Of a stretch of 64,000 nt of DNA, positions 53,773 through 63,917 are shown piece by piece. A model generated the notes under the pieces. The model was not told the DNA's origin. It saw only the letters and a list, made by a program, of their open reading frames with translations, and did no database searches. The stretch is taken from positions 44,485,816 to 44,549,815 of the forward strand of contig CM037864.1 of assembly GCA_021292105.1 (NCBI GenBank), given 5' to 3'. This DNA is from Anadara kagoshimensis. Its lineage: Eukaryota > Mollusca > Bivalvia > Arcoida > Arcidae. Every line of letters begins with the position of its first letter. Within the stretch, counting starts at the first letter, position 1. A program made the translations under genes and the position numbers.

Positions 53773-54276
53773 GTGGAATATGGTTTATCAACAGAGGAAT
53801 TATTCGATAATCCACTTTTAAAGATATCAAACATAAAACTCCATAGACATGATCAAATCCTCTAATGGACCTTTGAAATATTATACAATGCAACATTAAA
53901 GGAAATTTTAGTTTTTATGGTGAAAAAATGATAAATTTATATCATCTCCTTATACATAAAATCAATTTTGAATTTAAAAAAAAGAAAGAAAGAAAAAACC
54001 CTTAATTTCAAACAAGTAATTTTATTGATATAGTTAGTAATTCTGTAAAATAATTCCACAATTAATTTAACCCGAGAAATATTTTATTTAGATTTTGAAA
54101 TTTTGTCATTGATTTTCTGAAACAGACTTTACCCTCACCTGTAATTAATACCTATTGTCTTTGCTAATCATACAACGAACACCAATTCCCACTTAGCCAA
54201 CATTTAAAATCTTACCTATAGGTACAAAATTTCAAAATGTTGGCTAAGTGGGAATGAACCAATTAGAATATTTTAC

Positions 54277-54565
54277 AGTAAATTTTACGGAGTCTAAAAA
54301 TTCCGGTAAGTGCCTGATTATTCCGGTAAGTGTCTGATTATTCCGGTAAAAGACTAATTATTACGGTAAAAGTCTGATTTTTCCGGCAAATGTCCAATTA
54401 TCAAAGTAAAACATTTCAAATGCATGTATTTTAATTTAAAAAAAAAAGATTTACCGTAATAATTGGACATTTGCCGGAATAATCAGATTTTACCGTAATA
54501 ATCAAATTTTTTATCGTAATAATCAGACACTTTCCGGATTTTTAGATTCCGGAAAATTTACATAA
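54277..54565. mobile_element. Separate hairpin inserted in the right outer arm
   Basis: The left half (about 54285-54410: ttccggtaagtgtctgatta, ttccggcaaatgtccaatta) is mirrored by the right half (about 54450-54560: taattggacatttgccggaa, taatcagacactttccgg) around an AT-rich loop. The motif differs slightly from that of the outer arms. Confidence 0.8.
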
Positions 54566-54735
54566 AAAAGTATAATTATTCCGGGTTTCGCCTGATTATT
54601 CAGGATTTTCCCTGATTATTCTGGATTTATCTGGTTCTTTCCGGATTTTGTCGGATTATTTCGGATTTTTCGCTAAGGTTACGGGAATAGTCTAACTATT
54701 CCAGAATTTCGCAATTATTCCGGTCAAACCCCATT

Positions 54736-56148
54736 TAGTGTACAGGACACCAATCCCACATATGAAATTCTTAAACTGGTACATGAGCGTATCGATCTCG
54801 CCCGTTATTGATCTAACAACTCATGATTCCTTACTTCAGTTTTGCACCAGTAAATTGTAGAGAAATTATCACTAACTGAAACACCACAACGCGCATTCAA
54901 GTATATATGCTTACTTGATGAACTGATACGGTTTTTTAATTTGTCTAAACTTGGAGAAAAAAATAGATAATTTTATAAATAAAATATGTGTTATTTTCTT
55001 GCTCTTCGTAATTGAAATAAGTGATATACTCTATTATTACGGGTTTTAATCATTTGTTCCGATCATTTTATGACGTTCGTTTATAATACTTCAGCTCTTT
55101 GTTTGTCGCCTCACTCTCTGTGGAATTAAATTACTAATTAATATTAACTGATATTAATAACCAAACTCCTGTCCATGAAGACTAATACAATAACATGATA
55201 TAATTCATGAATCATCGATACTTGAAATAAGACGGAGCTTTGGGACAGCTAAATAGTGAAACAGCAGTTCAATTGTATAAATTTTGGCACAAGTATTAGT
55301 TTGTTCAATTACCTTGAAATTATTGAATTAATAGCTATGTTTATTGTCTTAAAATCGGTCAATAATAAACAATTATTATTTATAGTAATAACATCAGCCC
55401 TGACCCGCAAACATGCATAACGCCCTCTCGGGCAACTTGGGTATCTAAACCACAATGAGGTTTCTAATATTTTCCCTCATTTTCTTGATTAATTGATGTT
55501 TCAATTATTCGACAGAATCCATGATCAAGAGTCATGTTATCAGTGGTATCTTGTCATTTTTTTGTGTTTCGTTCCTGTCTTTTTTAAAGTTATTGTTTAT
55601 TTGTTGTTTCATTTCCCCGTTGCTTTGCACAACATTTTTTTCAATTACATCTTTTTACCATTGAATGTATTTCCTCATCTCCATCCGACGTTAACTGTAG
55701 TGTAAAATTTAATTTTCAATGCATCTTAAAAGCAATATTCTAACCCAATTATAAATTATATAAAATAATGAACGTTATTTAATATAACAATAGTTACTCA
55801 GATCCATAAATATATACAACATATAACTAACTGTACATTAGCTTACCGCATGTTTCGTTACATCAGTGGTGTTTTAAATATTTACTTAGCTTACAAATCA
55901 TTGGATTTAGAGGACTGTGCCAAATGTTACTCCCTGTATACGATCTAGGCGCCAAAAATATTCCCATGCAACAAATATTTCCAAAGAAGATAATAGAAAT
56001 ATCTATGTCAAATTGGGCTTAAAGACTTTTGAAGTAGGTTTTACCGTGCCCTCCAAAAGAAATATAATAAATAAACCATTGTAATTGTGCCAATAAAAAG
56101 ATTTGTCCCATTCTTATTATATTATTATTTATTTTCATCAAAGAATGA
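54736..56148. other. Non-coding, nothing recognised
   Basis: AT-rich DNA. Short open frames (for example 55493-55705) have no domain support. Confidence 0.5.
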
Positions 56149-56484
56149 GTTGAGTTGAGTAATGGTGTTTAACGTCACAGTCAAGAATATTTCACTTATA
56201 TCGAGACGTCGCTAGCTATAGGCGAAGGTGCAGAAATATTGCCTGTGTGTTGCGTGATGGCATACAGCAGGGTTCGTTATCGTGCCACGCTACCATGACA
56301 CGGGATCTCGTTTGTTTTAAGTCCCAACCTAAGGAACCGTGACTTTAACTTCGAAATGCCGAGTGCATGGCGAAAGAACAGTCACTACCTATTTTCAAGT
56401 CTTAGGTCAGACCCGGTGGGGACTCGAACCCACGACCTCCCACTTACGGAGCGAGCACTCTACCAACTGAGATACCACAGTGGT
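56149..56484 (-). mobile_element. tRNA-derived SINE, copy 6, near full length
   Basis: Minus strand: ccactgtggtatctcagttg (A box region), B box gggttcgagtccccacc, gactgttctttcgccatgca, and a tail reaching 56149. The best-preserved promoter of the family in this window. The small plus-strand frame over it is only the reverse of the tRNA-like head. Confidence 0.88.
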
Positions 56485-56903
56485 TTGTCATTACATTCAT
56501 CAAAGAATGCACTCTATCTGATAAAAATGGTATATTATTTCTGCGTAAGTGGTTGTTTTTCATGTTGTCCACTGTTATAAATCAGTAGCTTTAGCATTTA
56601 GTTCATATACATTGTATAACGAAATTGTTATGTAGCTAATACTAAGTACTTTGCACTGGAACCAAATTGAAACCATTGCAATAGCAAATTAAACTATTTG
56701 TAAATTCAAAATTAACTAATTCATTGTAATAAAAATGTCGATTCTAGAATGATATTTTGATTATTATTCATGTTTGCATGTTTGAATTTTCTGCTAATCA
56801 CTGATTAAGCTAATCAAGCTTCAAACAACTGGGTCCTGAATTTTTTAAAATGTCCAAATTGCATTGGGGTTGTCACCTACTCTTGTTAAATATGTTTAAC
56901 CAG

Positions 56904-56915
<12 letters not shown>

Positions 56916-56976
<61 letters not shown>
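56916..56976 (+). repeat. Poly-C plus (CT)n microsatellite
   Basis: A run of c's followed by about 25 ct units with one interruption. Confidence 0.93.
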
Positions 56977-57392
56977 AAAGTAAAATATCTCGTTATTTCA
57001 TCACATATATTTCGGATTTTAATAAACATTTTCAGTTTTATATATTTAAGCATGAATCATATGAAAGACATCTAAATAACCCCCACTAAGCAGTAAGCAC
57101 CGGGTGAACAATAAACTATCCTGTGCCTTTTAATAACACTTCTAGTTCGCAGAATTAGTACTTCAAGTTTTTTTTTTTAGAACTTAACAATAAAATGTTT
57201 GAGTTTTTTTTAAATTTTATTTTCAACTTACACCTGGTAGGTAATAAAATATGTCAATTTCATTTTAAAATCTTGCTTAAGAATTTCGATTACTTCGTTG
57301 GAGTGGTCTGCCGAAAAAAGCTTGTCTAAGGTCAATATTTTTCCTCGGGTACTACAGTTTCTCAATCATTCAAGAACTGAGACTTAAACGCT

Positions 57393-58590
57393 ATTACCCT
57401 ACTCAACTCCGTATGTGGGAGGTCACGGATTCGAACCCCGAATGAGTCTGATCATGATTTAAAAATAGGCCAGTGACTGTTCTTTCATCAAACACTCGCC
57501 ATTTAGAAATGAAAGTCACGGGGTCCTTCGAAAGAGACTATAAGATCGATGCCCCGCGTGTCATGACAGTCGAGGCAGAACCTCCCTGCACATTGCCCCG
57601 TGTCATGACAGTCGAGGCAGAACCTTCCTGTACATTGCCCCGTGTCATGACAGTCGAGGCAGAACCTCCCTGTACATTGCCCCGTGTCATGACAGTCGAG
57701 GCAGAACCTCCCTGTACATTGCCCCGTGTCATGACAGTCGAGGCAGAACCTCCCTGTACATTGCCCCGTGTCATGACAGTCGAGGCAGAACCTCCCTGCA
57801 CATTGCCCCGTGTCATGACAGTCGAGGCAGAACCTCCCTGTACATTGCCCCGTGTCATGACAGTCGAGGCAGAACCTCCCTGCACATTGCCCCGTGTCAT
57901 GACAGTCGAGGCAGAAACTCCCTGTACATTGCCCCGTGTCATGACAGTCGAGGCAGAACCTCCCTGCACATTGCCCCGTGTCATGACAGTCGAGGCAGAA
58001 CCTCCCTGTACATTGCCCCGTGTCATGACAGTCGAGGCAGAACCTCCCTGCACATTGCCCCGTGTCATGACAGTCGAGGCAGAACCTCCCTGCACATTGC
58101 CCCGTGTCATGACAGTCGAGGCAGAACCTCCCTGTACATTGCCCCGTGTCATGACAGTCGAGGCAGAACCTCCCTGTACATTGCCCCGTGTCATGACAGT
58201 CGAGGCAGAACCTCCCTGTACATTGCCCCGTGTCATGACAGTCGAGGCAGAACCTCCCTGCACATTGCCCCGTGTCATGACAGTCGAGGCAGAACCTCCC
58301 TGCACATTGCCCCGTGTCATGACAGTCGAGGCAGAACCTCCCTGCACATTGCCCCGTGTCATGACAGTCGAGGCAGAACCTCCCTGCACATTGCCCCGTG
58401 TCATGACAGTCGAGGCAGAACCTCCCTGCACATTGCCCCGTGTCATGACAGTCGAGGCAGAACCTCCCTGCACATTGTATTGAACTCACTGCAAAGGTAA
58501 AAATTTGTAGATACTGCCACTTACTATTACGTCGTGATATAAGTGAAACATTCTTGGCTGGGACGTAAAACCCATTCATATCTTCATAGT
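57393..58590 (+). mobile_element. tRNA-derived SINE, copy 7, inflated by an internal 42-bp array
   Basis: Head with B box ggattcgaaccccgaatgag (57427), then gactgttctttcatcaaaca, aaagtcacggggtccttc. After the array the normal SINE text resumes: ttgaactcactgcaaaggta and gatataagtgaaacattctt. Without the array it would match copies 1 and 5 in length. Confidence 0.88.
57558..58482 (+). repeat. 42-bp minisatellite, 22 units, inside the SINE
   Basis: Unit gccccgtgtcatgacagtcg, aggcagaacctccctgta, catt, nearly invariant (mainly a c/t change in tgcaca/tgtaca). Since 42 is a multiple of 3 and the unit lacks stops in three frames, long frames are open on both strands (336, 364 and 311 codons). These encode only the repeat. 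Confidence 0.96.
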
Positions 58591-58826
58591 AGACCAATGA
58601 CGAGGTATGCTAAGATTTAAGCGTATGTTACTCAGTGGTCTAGGTTTGTTTTCACTCTTGAGGTCGTTATGTATGTACATCGTAGTCCAGTAGTGTTATA
58701 CAATAGATGGATTATTTCAGAGTAAAATTGATGCTTATTGTCGTGAGCCAATTAGACGTAAACAATATGCAACCAACCAACACAAAGAAATTGTTGTTAG
58801 AAAAACAAATTACTTTCACACAATTT
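58591..58826. other. Non-coding, nothing recognised
   Basis: Short spacer between the SINE and R1 copy 6. Confidence 0.5.
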
Positions 58827-59003
58827 TGATAACACACGTGGTGGGTGTAGCTAGCTAAACAGGAGACGCTTACCCTTCCGGAGCACCCGGCCTCACTTCC
58901 ATAGTAAAGTTCACGTGTCTTACCTGACTTGTCAGTTCCAAAGTTTTTACTTTGCTTCTGGATTGTGATTCAGACATGGAATAGTATGTTTGTTTTTGAT
59001 TAT
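58827..59003 (+). repeat. Dispersed family R1, copy 6
   Basis: Carries cacgtggtgggtgtagctag, cttacccttccggagcaccc, aagttcacgtgtcttacctg and a tail tatgtttgtttttgatta. It is the most complete copy. Confidence 0.88.
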
Positions 59004-59013
59004 TAAACTTGAA

Positions 59014-59927
59014 CACGTTCATATCATTATGACTAATATAATTTGACCTGTTATTAAAGTATAATATTTTATGATCATGTTTTGTGAGACCGCACTGAAC
59101 TTAGAGCTCAGTCAGCTCTTCGAGGGGCTCTTTTTGTTGATTATTGCAACAAATAGAACAACAAATTATTCAAATAAAAGATCTATACGTCAAAATACCA
59201 TGTTCTCCATAACTGAACAAGACACAAGAGCAGTTTGGTTGTTTTCTCATTATTTGCTACTTGCTATGTTGCTACTTCTTATGTTGCTTGGTGCTAAAGT
59301 CGTCATCCAACATGGGTAGACGAGTGTCCAAAAGATTATCATGCAGAGAACATGTCAAATATAAAAATAGACACTGAATAATGGCACTGAGCAGCCTGAA
59401 GTACGTTATTTTACGTTCAGCGTTCAACATTGAACCGGTTACTGTTTCTTATTCAACATTCGAATGTACTTTTCGTTTGTTTTGTGCTTAACTAGATGAC
59501 GTGTGCCACAAGCAAAATATTGCATTCAAAAGTAGCACATGGTATATCTAATGAGTAGCGATTGTAAATAAAGTGTCACTACAAAGCATGCTTAGCATAG
59601 GAGCATATGTCCCCAAAGCATCAAACTAAGCACATATCATAACACAGTATACTTCATATAGACGGAAAGGTAAAGTGTTCGGACATAGTGAAGCAGTACT
59701 TTACTCCATGTTGCAAAACAGCGTACTTAGACATGGGTGATGCTCAGGATCAAACAGTAATCAAACACGTGTTCTGACAGTCTTGCTTTGTTTGAAGTGT
59801 GTGATGACCAAGTTCGTTTTGCTGCCTGATGACTTGACTTTAAAAATTAACTTGTTTTGAACGCCACCGAAATTATGTATGACGGTCAAATTGTTGGTGC
59901 TCCTCTTGGAATATTGCAGTTTGTGTT
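59014..59927 (+). repeat. 914-bp tandem duplication, first copy
   Basis: Begins cacgttcatatcattatgac and ends atattgcagtttgtgtt, after which the same text restarts. I found no difference between the copies on reading. An 82-codon frame (59071-59319) recurs identically but shows no domain. Confidence 0.93.
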
Positions 59928-60842
59928 CACGTTCATATCATTATGACTAATATAATTTGACCTGTTATTAAAGTATAATATTTTATGATCATGTTTTGTG
60001 AGACCGCACTGAACTTAGAGCTCAGTCAGCTCTTCGAGGGGCTCTTTTTGTTGATTATTGCAACAAATAGAACAACAAATTATTCAAATAAAAGATCTAT
60101 ACGTCAAAATACCATGTTCTCCATAACTGAACAAGACACAAGAGCAGTTTGGTTGTTTTCTCATTATTTGCTACTTGCTATGTTGCTACTTCTTATGTTG
60201 CTTGGTGCTAAAGTCGTCATCCAACATGGGTAGACGAGTGTCCAAAAGATTATCATGCAGAGAACATGTCAAATATAAAAATAGACACTGAATAATGGCA
60301 CTGAGCAGCCTGAAGTACGTTATTTTACGTTCAGCGTTCAACATTGAACCGGTTACTGTTTCTTATTCAACATTCGAATGTACTTTTCGTTTGTTTTGTG
60401 CTTAACTAGATGACGTGTGCCACAAGCAAAATATTGCATTCAAAAGTAGCACATGGTATATCTAATGAGTAGCGATTGTAAATAAAGTGTCACTACAAAG
60501 CATGCTTAGCATAGGAGCATATGTCCCCAAAGCATCAAACTAAGCACATATCATAACACAGTATACTTCATATAGACGGAAAGGTAAAGTGTTCGGACAT
60601 AGTGAAGCAGTACTTTACTCCATGTTGCAAAACAGCGTACTTAGACATGGGTGATGCTCAGGATCAAACAGTAATCAAACACGTGTTCTGACAGTCTTGC
60701 TTTGTTTGAAGTGTGTGATGACCAAGTTCGTTTTGCTGCCTGATGACTTGACTTTAAAAATTAACTTGTTTTGAACGCCACCGAAATTATGTATGACGGT
60801 CAAATTGTTGGTGCTCCTCTTGGAATATTGCAGTTTGTGTTC
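59928..60842 (+). repeat. 914-bp tandem duplication, second copy
   Basis: Identical by eye to the previous unit with an offset of 914. It departs after cagtttgtgttca into unique sequence. Either a very recent duplication or an assembly artefact. Confidence 0.93.
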
Positions 60843-61191
60843 AAATTCTGGATTTCTGCCTTTTCACAGACACGCACTCCGTTTACGTCGCTATATACAT
60901 GTATTAAGTCGATTTGCATATGGTCGAGAGATATTCAGCCAAACAAAGGATCGGGTGAATGTTGAGTGCACAAAATCAAAACTACACAATGATGATAAAA
61001 TTCATTGTAACACATACACACACGTTTTATTGTCGTACCTATATTTGTTTACGTCTACAATGATGCATTTTTATGCACGTGCATTGCAATAAAACATCTC
61101 AAACTTAGGCAGATTTATAGAAGTTGTAAAAACATAAAAAAAAACATACACGTACTTATGGGGATTTGAAACTATTTTAGTGATTGTTTGT

Positions 61192-61326
61192 CATTGGCTA
61201 AACTGTATCTATTAGGAAGAAGAATCTGTATAAATAATAAGTTAACACAAAGTTTGGCAGAATTCGCCGCCGCCGGATTTGAAGAATCAACTCCGAGCTG
61301 TATAGACTTCAGATTGCTTCATGACG
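61192..61326 (+). promoter_or_regulatory. Possible promoter and short first exon
   Basis: An inverted CCAAT box (attggct, 61194-61200), a TATA box (tataaata, 61229-61236), a GC-rich patch gccgccgccgg at about +10 to +20 of the expected start, then atgacg|gtaagg, a good splice donor at 61327. It could be the first exon of the gene holding the THAP frame, or of another gene to the right. All inferred from motifs. Confidence 0.3.
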
Positions 61327-61485
61327 GTAAGGTTAAATATTAATATTATGAAGCCAAAGAATTCAATATTTATATTTTTTCATGTGTTTTCGGGTTGCCA
61401 CGGTTACTATTATTATTAAATATTGACTGAACATATTCCAAAAAATTCAAAATTGAAATTCATTTCTTATAGTACATATATACTA

Positions 61486-61644
61486 AACCATTGGACTGTC
61501 TAGAAATGGTGTTTATAGTGCTATAACTTCCATTGTCGTGTAAAGCAAACTGAATAATGCGCGCTAGCTAGTTATGATTAGTTTGCATTGCACGGCAATG
61601 GAAGTTACAGCACTATAAACGTCATTATAGACAGTTCAATGGTT
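61486..61644. mobile_element. Hairpin element with about 60-bp arms
   Basis: The left arm aaccattggactgtct, tttatagtgctataacttcc is mirrored at the right by ggaagttacagcactataaa, agacagttcaatggtt. The spacer is about 30 bases (gcgcgctagctag). A MITE-like foldback. Confidence 0.85.
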
Positions 61645-62169
61645 ATATTTACATTTCGCATTTTTTGAAAATGGTATTTTCGTTTTTTAATCCTGTAATA
61701 AATTAAAAACACGATGAATACGACATGCATTTCTAATCTTTGGAACAACCACTCAATTACGTCACGCGTATAGGCCACTTTACTTTTCGTAATCTTAGAG
61801 CGTAAGCGGCCCGTGTCAAAGGTCAATCGGACAAAAAATCTGGAAGAAAATGGCGGTAACTTAGTTCAGAGGACGTTATGATCTCACTTATTTTAATATT
61901 TTAATAAATCAGTGTATGCATTTTATATTGCCTTTATACATTATCAAATTTAGTCATTTAGAGAATATATTTAGAATATTTACAATATTACTTTCATTGG
62001 ATATTTCTGCAATAAAGTTCGACGAAAGTTGTTGGCCAGTTGGGTAACGACCGTTATGGACGCATTTGTTAGTATTTGCACATCATACAACTCGGTCGCG
62101 TTTTTAAAATCGACGTTACAGGGGAAAAAATCGAGAAGACGGATATTTTTAGATTAAAATTTCACTGTA
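61645..62169. other. Non-coding; contains a YY1-like motif
   Basis: aaaatggcggtaactt near 61849 resembles a YY1/ATG start motif, but the frame from that ATG stops after three codons. No gene supported. Confidence 0.4.
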
Positions 62170-62173
62170 GTTG

Positions 62174-62232
62174 TGGAAGCTCATGTGGTAGAGTCCCCCC
62201 TGCAGGTCCTGGGTTCGAGCCCCAAACATGCC
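62174..62232 (+). other. tRNA-like fragment (SINE head or tRNA relic)
   Basis: aagctcatgtggtagagt resembles an A box and ctgggttcgagccccaaac a B box, with tRNA-like spacing. No acceptor or anticodon stem can be drawn, so it is not a functional tRNA. Confidence 0.45.
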
Positions 62233-62508
62233 CTGTATTCGTCTCCTTTATTTAAACAAGACAAGGGATACAAGTTTATAAGTGAAATGATTTGAAATAT
62301 GTTCCATCAGATAACACTTTACCCAGATAGATTTATCTCTTATACAAGTACCACTGCAAAATCCTAGCTTACTGGAGTTTTGTGTGTGATTACTTCTTTA
62401 ATTGTACTAATAAAGATACAAAAACAGTTGTAACATTCTAACAACTATAGATTTATTATTTAAGAAAAAAAAACACTAACACAACTAAAGGCATAACAAT
62501 ATATTTCC

Positions 62509-62757
62509 TATAGGCAAACAACATTGACCTGTCAATTTGAACTTTCATTGGGAATATTAACATAGGAGGGTCCACCCAATACATGGATAGTCTTAGGATT
62601 AGCAGGTAATTATGAAACTAGTGTATACACAATGCACTTGATTAGTGTTCTCATTGTATATATGAAAAAGCACATGTATTCCCTAAACATAAATGCACTG
62701 GTCAGTGATAAATGTTAAATTAGAGGTCAAGGGAACAGGTCAGTGTTGTTTACCTAC
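62509..62757. mobile_element. MITE-A, copy 2
   Basis: Inverted ends of about 30 bp: taggcaaacaacattgacct and aggtcagtgttgtttaccta. The interior shares cacccaatacatgg and ttaggattagcaggtaatta with 49017-49243. Most complete copy of the family here. Confidence 0.88.
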
Positions 62758-63241
62758 AATGGCAACAAACCCCAAAACAAGAAGTTCTGCAGAACTTTAT
62801 TGTTTACAGCATTGCCTGCAAAGGGCAACCACATACAACTTTACATGATGTAAGCTAATGATAAATGGACAGTGTGTGTCACAGGCTGCCAAGAAGTAGA
62901 CAAGACCAAAGATATAATAAAAACAATTTTCTGCCATTGGCATAATTGACCCAACTCTGGCCTTATTGAAAACTAAATTTTCAATCTTTTGCCTTTTAGG
63001 TGCAAGAAAATGCTTGTTCTATATGGTTCAACTTTTTAGTATTACTAACATGAAAAAAGTTATTGGTACATAAATAAATACTTTTAATCTGTTTCAGGAC
63101 TTTTAAATGTAGGTAAAGTCATTGTTGTGTTACACAAACTTTCATTTGAAATTTTATCTTATTTGAGTGTTTTGACATTTCAGATGTTTTTTTTATGAGA
63201 AGTTATTCAAACATTTTGTATTTTGAAATTGTTGTTTAAAA

Positions 63242-63748
63242 ATGTCTACAAGGTGTTGTGCCTTTGCACATTGTACAAACAATGCCTCCAAACTATCAAA
63301 ATGGAGAAAAAACTTATGTTTCCTTCACAATTGTAATTATGGGACAAATTCATGCATATGCGAGCAGCCATTTTACTTATATCCTTTTCCAACTGTGAAG
63401 AAAGATACATTTGGTAGATTTAAACAGACTTCAATTGTAAATCAGAAAAATGGAACAGAAAACTGGCTTCCAAAAGAAGATTCTAGAGTGTGTTCATCTC
63501 ATTTCTTGGATGGCAAGCCATCTGATGAGAATCCCTACCCATCTACAAATCTTGGTTATACACTTGTTAAGCCTGTAACATCTAGAAAACCTCCTCTTGA
63601 TAGAACATTGCAAATTTCTACACCTAAAAAGAGAAAGATTGTTCAGTTTGATAATATAGATATACCAGTAAACAATGCTGATGTCCCAATACATCACTGT
63701 AATCATAATTATACACAAAAGTGTACAGCTTGTTCAGATAAAAACTAG
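63242..63748 (+). CDS. THAP-type zinc-finger protein, N-terminal part
   Basis: A 168-codon frame with A at -3 of the ATG and an upstream acceptor-like site (gacatttcag, 63183). It carries a C2CH THAP pattern: Cys6-x4-Cys11 near the start and Cys84-x2-His87 (RVCSSHF), with the conserved Trp75-Leu-Pro and Pro50. The domain has an extra Cys-rich segment (residues 26-40: CFLHNCNYGTNSCIC). NLGY follows, then a basic stretch TPKKRKI (possible nuclear signal). THAP domains bind DNA and occur in host regulators and in DNA-transposon transposases. This insert-bearing version with NLGY reminds me of transposase-like invertebrate proteins, but no transposase domain is in the window. The stop overlaps the start of MITE-D copy 2. 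Confidence 0.78.
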   Translation: MSTRCCAFAHCTNNASKLSKWRKNLCFLHNCNYGTNSCICEQPFYLYPFPTVKKDTFGRFKQTSIVNQKNGTENWLPKEDSRVCSSHFLDGKPSDENPYPSTNLGYTLVKPVTSRKPPLDRTLQISTPKKRKIVQFDNIDIPVNNADVPIHHCNHNYTQKCTACSDKN

Positions 63749-63917
63749 GTTTCCACAAATTTGAAATACCGGTAATTAGTAACCAAATTTCAAAAAATTG
63801 TGAAAATATAGTCCTTTTTAAAGTATTTTTCCACAAATTTGCTAAAATATGTTTTTTTGAAAGAATTCCTTAGAAATTAGTAGCCAATAGTGATTTTGGC
63901 TACCAGGAATGGAAACA
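63748..63917. mobile_element. MITE-D, copy 2 (170 bp), at the THAP frame's stop
   Basis: Starts ggtttccac and ends atggaaaca with flanking TA, matching 22823-22988 along its length. Its first base supplies the g of the TAG stop of the THAP frame. After the element another frame resumes with a coiled-coil-like stretch (KDKLIDALKNNIKELEIKDN), in a different phase. Confidence 0.8.

Larger units (their letters stand above)
52385..54735. mobile_element. Nest of concentric inverted repeats (foldback-like element)
   Basis: The outer arms 52385-52560 and about 54580-54735 share, in inverted order, ggaataatagcgaatagtta / taactattccagaatttcgc-type text and many aatccg/cggatt motifs. Inside them, cccacttagccaacattt occurs at 52564 and 52594 on the left and around 54187 and (inverted) 54238 on the right. 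Inside those, ggacatttgagcgac occurs four times at left (53130-53243), and its complement gtcgctcaaatgtc about four times at right (53576-53712). Each layer has its own short motif, as in subterminal repeats of foldback elements. No transposase frame is seen. Confidence 0.7.

Noticed and set aside
56356-56580. Plus-strand frame over 56356-56580
   Set aside because: Reverse reading of the tRNA-like head of SINE copy 6.
57503-58597. Long minus-strand and plus-strand frames (311-364 codons)
   Set aside because: They are the translated 42-bp minisatellite inside a SINE; openness follows from a unit length divisible by 3 without stops.
59071-60233. Two identical 82-codon frames as a duplicated small gene
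   Set aside because: They lie in an exact 914-bp duplication that preserves any frame; no domain, Kozak or composition support.
62174-62232. Functional tRNA gene
   Set aside because: A/B-box-like motifs only; no acceptor or anticodon stems can be formed.
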